Of a DNA stretch of 9,018 nt, positions 1 to 5,775 are shown one piece after another. Within the stretch, counting starts at the first letter, position 1. Each line of letters begins with the position of its first letter. Under the pieces are notes generated by a model that did no database searches, had not been told where the DNA came from, and was given only the letters and a program-made list of their open reading frames with translations. This DNA is from Xanthobacteraceae bacterium (lineage in GTDB: Bacteria; Pseudomonadota; Alphaproteobacteria; Rhizobiales; Xanthobacteraceae): NCBI GenBank assembly GCA_030037185.1, contig JASHRR010000985.1, positions 1 to 9,018 on the forward strand. Reading direction: 5' to 3'. A program made the position numbers and the translations under genes.

Positions 1-477
1 CTGAACCAGGTTCATCCCGCGCAACTGACGCCGTCCTGGTTTGGAGATTCCGTCGGCCATTACGAGGGCGATGCACTGGTGATCGACACCGTTGGAATCA
101 AGACGGGCCCATACACCATGGTCGACCAATTCGGCACTCCGCACACGCCGGCCCTGCATGTGGTCGAACGTTATCGGCTCATCGACTATCAAGCCGCAAA
201 GGAAGCATTGGAGCGAGGTGCGAAAGAGAATGCCAGCTTCGTCAGAAATGACTCCGGAGTGGTCGTCGATCTGAACTCCAAGGCCAATCACCTGCAGCTC
301 GAATTCACGGTCGAGGATGAAGGCGTCTTCACGACACCATGGTCGGCGACCGTCATCTATCGACCCGGTTTGGGTGTAGGGCCATTCGGCGCATGGCCGG
401 AAGCTGTCTGCGCCGAAAATCCGCATGAATTATCCCGGCAGGCGGCGGTGCCGACTGCGGACAAGCCGGATTTCTAA
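1..477 (+). CDS. Conserved hypothetical protein, 3' part (5' end outside window)
   Basis: The reading frame is open from base 1 to a TAA at 475-477 (158 residues visible), so the real start lies upstream. The visible part begins LNQVHPAQLTPSWFGDS and contains a WFGDSVGHYEGDALVIDT-type segment near residues 13-30. I recognise this as the signature of a widespread family of uncharacterised, often secreted proteins in soil Proteobacteria and Acidobacteria, whose usual form is W-G-D-S-x-G-x-W-E-G-D-T-L-V-V-D-T. The rest is a beta-rich sequence ending with CAENPHE and PTADKPDF, which also looks like a family-typical C-terminus. The end therefore seems complete. No catalytic motif or membrane segment is visible in this part, and I assign no function. 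A GTG at 79 is an internal codon, because homology clearly extends upstream of it. The gene seems intact up to its stop, unlike the decayed DNA that follows. Confidence 0.8.
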   Translation: MNQVHPAQLTPSWFGDSVGHYEGDALVIDTVGIKTGPYTMVDQFGTPHTPALHVVERYRLIDYQAAKEALERGAKENASFVRNDSGVVVDLNSKANHLQLEFTVEDEGVFTTPWSATVIYRPGLGVGPFGAWPEAVCAENPHELSRQAAVPTADKPDF

Positions 478-633
478 GTTTGAGACGAATGAGCACGGGC
501 GGAAGATGAACCTGTTGCCGCGTCCGTCATGGTTAATTGAAATCACAATTTCGATGTCCGCAGTGACGGCGGCCATCTCCAGCAGAAGACATCCACGTGA
601 CGGCCTGCATGGTTAGCCAACGGCCCTGGACTC

Positions 634-906
634 GAAGGGATCAGCGACGCGAAGGGACGCGGCATGCGCCTCAGATTCGATGCGCTCCTGAAAGGACGCG
701 GCGCGCCGACGGTTCCAGATGGTCATGGGGTGGTCGATTGACCGGCTCGGCCGCTCGCTGCAACACCTAATTAGCTTCCTTTCGGAGTTGCACGCGCTAG
801 GCATTGACCTGATGCTGCATCAACAGGGTCTCGACACCGCCACGCAATCCGGCAAGGCATGTTTCAGATGATGGTCGTGGTTGGCGAATTCGAGCGCGCC
901 ATGACT
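634..906 (+). pseudogene. Serine recombinase (DNA invertase/resolvase) remnant, frameshifted and truncated
   Basis: Three short stretches in different frames rebuild the middle of a Pin/Tn3-type serine recombinase. Frame 1 (about 634-693) gives EGISDAKGR...FDALLK, matching the family's G-[IV]-S-G-A-K-G-R...FD-x-L-L-K. Frame 2 (695-858) gives DAARRRFQMVMGWSIDRLGR, then SLQHLISFLSELHALGIDL and LMLHQQGLDTATQSGKA. This is the catalytic-domain core, with the conserved S-x-D-R-L-G-R arginines. Frame 1 again (859-906) gives MFQMMVVVGEFERAMT. One extra base near 691-694 and one missing base near 857-859 are needed, and a stop interrupts the middle if a single frame is read. I could not find the N-terminal Y-x-R-V-S serine motif in 480-633. 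The C-terminal DNA-binding domain is absent, because homology stops where the IS5 remnant begins. The gene cannot be functional. Confidence 0.75.
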
Positions 907-1183
907 GAGCCGCTCTCGGCCGCAAGGTTCGAAGATTCGGTCGAAGATACCGCTGCGCGACCAGCGAACGAACCGGTTGTAGATTCTTGTGGGGACCATA
1001 GACCGCGGGCGCATCCCGCCATCGCAGACCATTTCGGATCACATGGACTATCCCGCTGACCACGCGCCGGTCGTCTACGCGCGGAATGCCGCGTGTCCGC
1101 GGGAAAAAGGGTTCAATGCGCTTAAGCAAAGTGGACGGATGTAACAGCGCAACGATTGATTGGTGCGACCTTTTGCTCTTTGC
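905..1183 (-). pseudogene. IS5-family transposase remnant (N-terminal part, frameshifted)
   Basis: On the minus strand an ATG at about 1183 opens a frame reading MAKSKRSHQS...LKRIEPFFPRTRG, then PRVDDRRVVSGIVHVIRNGL and RWRDAPAVYGPHK (about 1120-983). The next frame continues IYNRFVRWSRSGIFDRIFE (about 985-925), and a third may give LAAESGS down to about 905. This is the N-terminal helix-turn-helix part of IS5-type transposases (DUF4096), where the usual order is RIEPFFP...PRVDDRRV...NGLRWRDAP..YGP.K.IYNRF.RWSR.G.F.RIF. The DDE catalytic domain that should follow is missing. At that point the sequence becomes the serine recombinase remnant on the other strand. Some IS5 subgroups (for example IS427) use programmed frameshifting, but the break here is too far upstream and there are at least two shifts, so decay is the simpler reading. 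I found no terminal inverted repeats or target duplication. Confidence 0.75.
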
Positions 1184-1291
1184 CATGACAGTTAACGCGC
1201 TTTCTCCTGACAGGAACGCGGCCCATTGGTGAGCGTTGAGATCGTGTAGAACGGGCGGATGCGTCTCCGTTTCGAGCGGAATCCAAAGCAA

Positions 1292-1642
1292 AATAAGGGG
1301 GTTTCCACGCCCGATGCATTCGCGGTTTCACGCCACCAGGCCGGGCGCCCCTTGTCGCGGGACGCGTACCAGCCGGCGCGCCGGAAGGTCTCGGCGTCGG
1401 CTATCTTTCCGCCCGGTTGGCGCCGCGCACGACGTCTTTGCCGGATACATTCCCGAACTTCTCTTCACGAGCGAGCTAAATGCGGTCCCTCTCGGGAGAA
1501 TTCGTAACAATCGCTTACGAGTGCTCGAAGCCCACGGCGATTTATCGAGTTGCATTCATTATCCTATTGTCTGGATTCGAGGGATGGAAATGCATCGGCA
1601 AAGCGGAGCGTCGTCCGAAAATTTCGCCGAATCGAAGGGAGT
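1292..1642. other. No recognisable gene (decayed or non-coding)
   Basis: Open frames cross this stretch on both strands, including a long plus frame over 1236-1793. Their translations are rich in Arg, Ser and Ala with no family motif, and the long plus frame overlaps the IS remnant at one end and the dehydrogenase remnant, in the wrong frame, at the other. I read it as eroded DNA between two pseudogenes and see no promoter, RNA gene or repeat in it. Confidence 0.5.
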
Positions 1643-1925
1643 GCTGGCGGCACCTGCGGTATCCGCTTTGCTCCGGCTCAGAGCGCTGCCCGGGAAGGGG
1701 CCGTGGTTCTCGTCGCATCGAGCAGCCAGGCTAAGGTGGATCGCGCGAAGGAGCGGCTCCCAAAGTCGGCGGAGGGTGCGACTGTCGATCTGACCAGCGA
1801 GAGCATCAAGGCGTTTTTCGATCGCGTGTGGGCGTTCGATCATCTGGGACCGGCGAGCCTTTGTTGAGCGCGCCATTTGAAACGTTTCCTCTCGATGGGG
1901 ACACACTCGCGCGGTGGCGGCTAAG
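1643..1925 (+). pseudogene. Short-chain dehydrogenase/reductase (SDR) remnant, frameshifted
   Basis: In one frame (about 1643-1846) the translation reads AGGTCGIRFAPAQSAAREGA, then VVLVASSSQAKVDRAKERLP and, further on, TVDLTSESIKAFFDRV.AFDHL. This follows the start of a classical SDR: the glycine-rich nucleotide-binding loop (normally G-G-x-S-G-I-G), the strand and helix ending VASSSQAKVD, the D-L-T acidic turn, and F-D-H-L before the T-A-G strand. A shift to the next frame near 1846 gives TGEPLLSAPFETFPLD, which matches the continuation (usually HLVYTAGEPLL...). A third frame from about 1914 may continue weakly to about 1970 (VAAK...SVLCTG). The glycine-rich loop is damaged (GGTCGIR, losing the second conserved glycine of G-I-G). 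The N-terminus, the YxxxK active site and the C-terminal half are not seen. This is a non-functional relic of an NAD(P)-dependent oxidoreductase; the substrate cannot be told. Confidence 0.7.
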
Positions 1926-1975
1926 CCGCAGCACCGCCGTTCCGTCCTGTGCACAGGACGCCAGTCTACCTCCGA

Positions 1976-2775
1976 TCAACTCGAATCGCCCGCCAATCGA
2001 GTATTGCGCAGTGTTGCAGAACGGCCACTAGTCTCACATCGCCGCCGACTGTGTCGAAACTCGGACCGACGACCCTCGGTAAAGCCGTCCACTATTTTCC
2101 CGGAATCTCCGTTCTGCCAGGGCACTAGCTGATTGAACCCGCGGGCCATCGAAGCAAGAAGTATATCGTAAAGCGGTTCGCCAGCGTTAGCCGGGAGTGC
2201 AAGTGCATGACTGATCGCTGCACCATTACAATGCCAGACGACTGCTATGCGGCGGTCCTGGATGCGATTCAACGCGCCGTCATCGACAAATGTGCGTCCA
2301 AAGCTACCCGCAAGGCGGTCTTCTCGGCGCTGTCGGCATTAACCGAGCCGGGACGGATAGCAGGCGGGACGCCAGTAACTTCGGCCGCGAGGGATATGAG
2401 CGCCCCCGGGCAAACGCGGAAGCTCACGGGCTTATTTTCCAAGGCGCTACCGGTTCGCGTCTAGGAGACGAGAGAAGTTTGGCCATTCCGATGCCGAGTA
2501 TCCTCGCAACTCGCTCAGTGATTTCGTGCGCCCATCTTGATCAGCTCTATGATTGGCGGCCCGTGTAAGCGCTGGCAAGTCGGTGGCCTTTGAGCGCCAT
2601 CGGCCCACGGTCGGGAGAAAACCAGAGTGGCGACGAACTAGAACAATTCATTTATGAAGTTCAGCGATACTTCGCGCACCCACGGTACTAGCAATTGAAT
2701 CAGCGCAACAACGCGCCGAACGACGCCATGATCCAGGCATCGGCAATTGGTGATGCAAACCAAAGGGGCAGTCAA
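1976..2775. other. No recognisable gene; about 800 bp of anonymous sequence
   Basis: Three open frames of 85-98 codons exist here: minus 1976-2272, plus 2207-2464 and plus 2290-2568. They overlap each other, and none gives a translation I recognise or has a strong ribosome binding site. The minus frame has the most protein-like composition (an LPANAGEPLYDILLASMARG segment), so it could be a relic of a real gene, but I cannot name it. The final part (about 2570-2775) is the leader of the downstream ProQ/FinO gene. No clear terminator, tRNA or repeat was seen. Confidence 0.45.
2762..2768 (+). promoter_or_regulatory. Ribosome binding site for the ProQ/FinO-family gene
   Basis: AAAGGGG lies 7 bases before the ATG at 2776. 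It favours this start over the in-frame TTG at 2695, which has no comparable purine-rich site. The residues between the two starts (NQRNNAPNDAMIQ...) look unlike the family. Confidence 0.6.
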
Positions 2776-3321
2776 ATGACCACGAAATCAGATGCCAACA
2801 TCGCAGCGTTGGCTGCATTGTTCCCAGCTGTTTTTTCCGCCAAACCATGGCAAGCGCACCGCCCGTTGAAGGTCGGCATTGCCAATGAATTGGTGGTGCG
2901 TGGCGTGCTTGGCGCGGGGGAAGTCAATACAGCGTTGAAGCAATACGTCGATCGCTTGATGTATCAGAAATGCCTCGCGGCCGGCGGCGCCCGTTTCGAC
3001 CTTGAAGGTAATATCGCGGGCGAGGTGTCGAAGGAGCAGCGTTGCCGGGCTGTCAGGCTGGTCGCTCGCATCAAGGCGCGCCAGTTAGCCGAGGCCGCGA
3101 CCGCCAAGGCCGAAGCCGAGAGCAAAGCCGGGAAGGCTACCACGCCGACTTCCACGCTCAACGCCAAGGTCACCGTCCTGCGCCCCCCGGCCCAAACGAC
3201 TCCACCCGGCACTGGTCGACTCGGGCTCGCTGACCTCAAGCGTGCGGCGCTGGAGCGGAGGGCGCGTCAGGAGGCCAGTGCGTTCCTCGCACGCGCGTCC
3301 ACGCTGCCAGCCACGTCGTAG
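2776..3321 (+). CDS. ProQ/FinO-family RNA-binding protein
   Basis: The product is 181 residues from the ATG at 2776. Residues about 8-103 form a ProQ/FinO domain. It opens with IAALAALFPAVFS, then RPLKVGIANELV (29-40), where family members usually have R-P-L-K-[IV]-G-I. A helix ALKQYVDRLMYQKCL follows, and then GGARFDLEGNIAGEVS (70-85), matching the G-A-x-R-x-D-L-[DE]-G-x-x-x-G-x-V segment. Proteins of this family are RNA chaperones that bind structured 3' ends of small RNAs and mRNAs; plasmid FinO controls conjugation through an antisense RNA. Residues 104-150 are an Ala/Lys/Thr-rich, probably disordered linker, and a basic helix LADLKRAALERRAR sits near 151-164. The arrangement is a structured domain plus a basic tail. 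The gene stands alone between decayed regions yet shows no frameshift, which suggests it is recent or kept by selection. The family call is firm; its RNA partners and role here are unknown. Confidence 0.88.
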   Translation: MTTKSDANIAALAALFPAVFSAKPWQAHRPLKVGIANELVVRGVLGAGEVNTALKQYVDRLMYQKCLAAGGARFDLEGNIAGEVSKEQRCRAVRLVARIKARQLAEAATAKAEAESKAGKATTPTSTLNAKVTVLRPPAQTTPPGTGRLGLADLKRAALERRARQEASAFLARASTLPATS

Positions 3322-3474
3322 GCCACGGGAACTGCGAGAGATCACCTACTCCAATTCTCGCTCCCGCTGCACCACGATGCTCGCTGGATAGCGGACCTTG
3401 ATCCGGACCGGACACGGGCCTGACCGATAGGTGCCGTCTACCCGCTTGGAGACGTTCGCTCCTATTCTCTAGGC

Positions 3475-3756
3475 GTGCGTTTGCCACACGACCATTGCCG
3501 GTCGCGGCGAGCATGGCGGCCCACCGGAGAACCAAGCCTCAGCGAGACACAACGCCGTGCCCTGGCGCTACTGGCGCGTATTCCGGACGCCATCACAGAG
3601 GGCACGCTCGTGGTCGCCGTCGTCGATGGCGGCCTCGCAACGACACAGCGTGAGATTGTGACGGGGCCTAGCCGCAGGATGACAGAGGTGGTCCGCATCC
3701 GCCGTAGCTGTGCGAAGCGACACGGTTCGCCTCAACTCCCTCGAGCTGGGCCTTGA
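3475..3756 (+). CDS. Small regulator-like hypothetical protein, probably damaged at both ends
   Basis: The frame runs from a GTG at 3475 to a stop at 3754-3756 (93 residues). The core, from about residue 22, reads LSETQRRALALLARIPDAIT, then EGTLVVAVVDGGLATTQREI and ...RRMTEVVRIR. It resembles a common family of small (about 70-80 residues) winged-helix-like hypotheticals in Hyphomicrobiales with the pattern QR.ALELLA..P.G.TE...L.....V..LV.AGLA......V.AG.R.IEV.R..IT.AGR.A. Relative to that pattern, several residues in the LV-AGLA approach are missing, and the C-terminal 'ITDAGRRAL' part is replaced by RSCAKRHGSPQ, as after a frameshift near 3700. The first 20 residues do not resemble the family, and no clear ribosome binding site precedes the GTG. 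It may be a relic rather than a working gene. The function is unknown; DNA binding is only a guess from the family's shape. Confidence 0.35.
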   Translation: MRLPHDHCRSRRAWRPTGEPSLSETQRRALALLARIPDAITEGTLVVAVVDGGLATTQREIVTGPSRRMTEVVRIRRSCAKRHGSPQLPRAGP

Positions 3757-4118
3757 GTTTGGCGAGCTCAGTACGGCATGCCGGGAACGCGCCCACGCTC
3801 CGTGTGGTGCGTCGTACCGAAGAGGCCGCCGAAACGACACACCACGACGCGACCTCAACAAAAGCGCGGGAGAACTCGACCCGCTCAGGATCGATGACGA
3901 CGTGTCCGATGAGGCACCGTTGATCGTGCGACAGCAAGCGCCGCCATCTCTGGCGCCTTGGTTTCCTAACGGCAGCGTCATCTCGTCCGCGCTCTTCGGT
4001 CCACACGAAGGGCCGGATTGCGACGCTCCATGTTGGGAACTCATGGCTGACTGCAATGTTAGCTCCTGGAGGTGTCGCGAGCGGGCTGGGTCAAAGCGAC
4101 GCAAGCACAGAGCACCTC
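3757..4118. other. No recognisable gene; leader of the molybdoenzyme cluster
   Basis: Open frames on both strands cross this stretch (for example minus 3568-4104 and plus 3710-4270). Their translations are Arg/Ser-rich or run into the paoA-like gene in the wrong frame, and none matches a family I know. A GGAGGTG at 4067-4073 looks like a ribosome binding site, but no good in-frame start follows within 10 bases. The promoter of the 4119-9018 cluster should lie here. I see no -35/-10 pair I would defend. Confidence 0.45.
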
Positions 4119-4745
4119 ATGGCCGAACAAACCGCAAATCCCGCTTCACTCTCACGCACAAGCCGGAGAAGATTTCTCTTGGCAACTGCGTCGTCCGCGG
4201 CATTGCCGGCCATCGCTTGCACCTTGTCATCCGAATCAGCGCGCGGCAAGGAATTCCGCGACTCTGCTGAGCCCGCAAACGTATTGCTCCGCGTCAATGG
4301 CAACGAACACCGCGTCTCCCTCGACCTGCGCACCACGCTGCTCGATGCGCTGCGCGAGCATCTCCACCTTACCGGCTCGAAAAAGGGCTGCGATCACGGT
4401 CAATGCGGTGCATGCACGGTTCTGGTCGACGGTCGGCGTGTGCTGGCCTGCCTGACGCTCACGGCCTCGGTGGAGGATCGCGGCATCACCACGATCGAGG
4501 GCCTCGCGGCGGCCGAAGGCACATTGCACCCGATGCAACAGGCCTTCATCGATCACGACGCGTTTCAATGCGGCTACTGTACGCCCGGACAGATCATGTC
4601 CGCGATCGGCTGTGTTTGGGAGGGACATGCGCGCGATGACGCCGAGATTCGCGAGTTCATGAGCGGAAACCTCTGCCGTTGCGCGGCTTACCCGAACATC
4701 GTCGACGCCATTACTCAGGCCAAGCGCTCTATGAAGGGAGTCTGA
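4119..4745 (+). CDS. paoA: Periplasmic aldehyde oxidoreductase, [2Fe-2S] iron-sulfur subunit (PaoA/YagT-like)
   Basis: This is the electron-transfer subunit of a xanthine-oxidase-family molybdoenzyme (208 residues). From the ATG at 4119 the N-terminus carries a twin-arginine signal, SRRRFLLATASSAALPA (about residues 15-31), so the folded complex is probably exported by Tat. A plant-type ferredoxin domain follows with four cluster cysteines, KKGCDHGQCGACTV (Cys91, 96, 99) and Cys111. The C-terminal helical domain holds the second cluster, FQCGYCTPGQ (151, 154) and GNLCRC (186, 188). All eight ligands are present. Compared with the E. coli PaoA sequence as I remember it, the loop after FQCGYC is about 20 residues shorter. 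An ATG at 4056 is in frame and would add 21 residues ahead of the Tat signal. I prefer 4119 because the extra part looks non-coding, but neither start has a strong ribosome binding site. The stop is one base before the next ATG, which points to translational coupling. Confidence 0.92.
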   Translation: MAEQTANPASLSRTSRRRFLLATASSAALPAIACTLSSESARGKEFRDSAEPANVLLRVNGNEHRVSLDLRTTLLDALREHLHLTGSKKGCDHGQCGACTVLVDGRRVLACLTLTASVEDRGITTIEGLAAAEGTLHPMQQAFIDHDAFQCGYCTPGQIMSAIGCVWEGHARDDAEIREFMSGNLCRCAAYPNIVDAITQAKRSMKGV

Positions 4746-4746
4746 G

Positions 4747-5757
4747 ATGCGGCCTTTCTTGTTCGAAAGAGCCGAATCACCGACGGCGGCGGTTCGCGCG
4801 GCCACCAGGCAAGCGCCGGGAGCCGCGGAGGCCCAATTTCTTGCAGGGGGCACGACGCTCATCGACCTAATGAAGCTCGACGTCATGCGGCCCGAGGTCG
4901 TGATCGACATTAACGCCCTTGAGCGCTCGGCGCTCGGGCGCGTCGAAGCCGACCCTGAAGGCCTTCGACTCGGCGCGCTGGTCCGCATGGCAGACGCTGC
5001 CGATCATCCCGTCGTGCACCGCGATTATCCGGTGATCGCACAGTCGCTGTTGCTCGCCGCAAGCGCGCAGCTTCGAAATATGGCGAGCCTCGGAGGCAAC
5101 GTGCTTCAGCGAACCCGCTGCACCTATTTTCGCGACATCTCATATCCCGCCTGCAACAAGCGCAATCCTGGGTCCGGCTGCGCCGCCATGAACGGGGTCA
5201 ATCGTATGCATGCGGTGCTCGGAACGAGCGATCAATGCATTGCTACCTATCCAGGGGATTTCGCTCAGGCGTTGATGGCTCTGGATGCAGACGTGGAGAT
5301 TATTGGGCCTGCCGGGGTGCGTAGCCTGCCATTCTCGGCACTTCACCGCATGCCAGGCGATACGCCGGACATCGAGACCACGTTGCGATCGGGGGAAATG
5401 ATCTCCTCGTTCTTCATCCCGGCCTCACCGTGGACACGACGGTCGCTCTTCGTGAAGGTCCGTGATCGCCAATCCTACGAGTTCGCGGTTGCTTCAGCGG
5501 CCGTCGCCCTGGATTTGGTGGACGGGTTGGTGCGCAATTCGCGTATCGCGCTGGGCGGGGTTGCGACCGTGCCGTGGCGGGCAGAGCGCGCCGAGGACGC
5601 ATTGGACGGCAAACCGATCGACGAGCGCACCGCACGTGCGGCGGCAGAGACGGCCTTCGCGGCGGCCCGTCCTAGCAACCACAACGCTTTCAAGATCGAG
5701 CTTGGGAAGCGCACGCTGATTCGCGCCCTGCAAAGTGCGGCCGCACTGCCAGCTTGA
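4747..5757 (+). CDS. paoB: Periplasmic aldehyde oxidoreductase, FAD and [4Fe-4S] subunit (PaoB/YagS-like)
   Basis: This is the flavin subunit (336 residues) that receives electrons from the iron-sulfur subunit. The FAD-binding segments are FLAGGTTLIDLMKLDV (31-46) and LRNMASLGGNVLQRTRC (109-125), both typical of CO dehydrogenase flavoprotein-like subunits. What separates the Pao type from ordinary xanthine dehydrogenase FAD subunits is an inserted segment with four cysteines that bind a [4Fe-4S] cluster. Here they are Cys125, Cys136 (ACNKRNPGSGC), Cys145 and Cys164 (SDQCIATYPGD), all conserved. The spacing between the first two is one residue longer than I recall for E. coli PaoB. The C-terminal domain contains KVRDRQSYEFA and LGGVATVPWR, as expected. 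AAGGGAG about 6 bases before the ATG, inside the end of paoA, supports this start. No signal peptide is present, so it is probably carried out with PaoA's Tat signal. Confidence 0.92.
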   Translation: MRPFLFERAESPTAAVRAATRQAPGAAEAQFLAGGTTLIDLMKLDVMRPEVVIDINALERSALGRVEADPEGLRLGALVRMADAADHPVVHRDYPVIAQSLLLAASAQLRNMASLGGNVLQRTRCTYFRDISYPACNKRNPGSGCAAMNGVNRMHAVLGTSDQCIATYPGDFAQALMALDADVEIIGPAGVRSLPFSALHRMPGDTPDIETTLRSGEMISSFFIPASPWTRRSLFVKVRDRQSYEFAVASAAVALDLVDGLVRNSRIALGGVATVPWRAERAEDALDGKPIDERTARAAAETAFAAARPSNHNAFKIELGKRTLIRALQSAAALPA

Positions 5758-5764
5758 TCCCGAT

Positions 5765-5770
5765 GGAGAA
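5765..5770 (+). promoter_or_regulatory. Ribosome binding site for the molybdenum subunit gene
   Basis: GGAGAA ends 5 bases before the ATG at 5776 and sits in the 18-base gap after the flavin subunit gene. It confirms the chosen start. Confidence 0.6.
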
Positions 5771-5775
5771 TTGAC

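Noticed and set aside
1236..1793. 185-codon plus-strand open frame
   Set aside because: It crosses the IS5 relic edge and the SDR relic in the wrong frame, its composition is Arg/Ser-rich, and no motif is visible.
4028..4046. Short inverted repeat CCATG-9-CATGG upstream of paoA as a possible operator
   Set aside because: The arms are only 5 bases and do not extend. Repeats this short are expected by chance.
3568..4104. 178-codon minus-strand open frame, plus an overlapping 112-codon one at 3668-4006
   Set aside because: The translations are Ser/Arg-rich, overlap each other and the small regulator-like frame, and show no domain. They look like chance openings in GC-rich DNA.
4056..4118. Upstream in-frame ATG extending the iron-sulfur subunit by 21 residues
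   Set aside because: The added residues precede a normal Tat signal and look non-coding. The start at 4119 gives a typical signal length, though the choice is not certain.
4236..4988. 250-codon minus-strand open frame
   Set aside because: It is antisense to paoA/paoB, whose cofactor motifs are complete on the plus strand.
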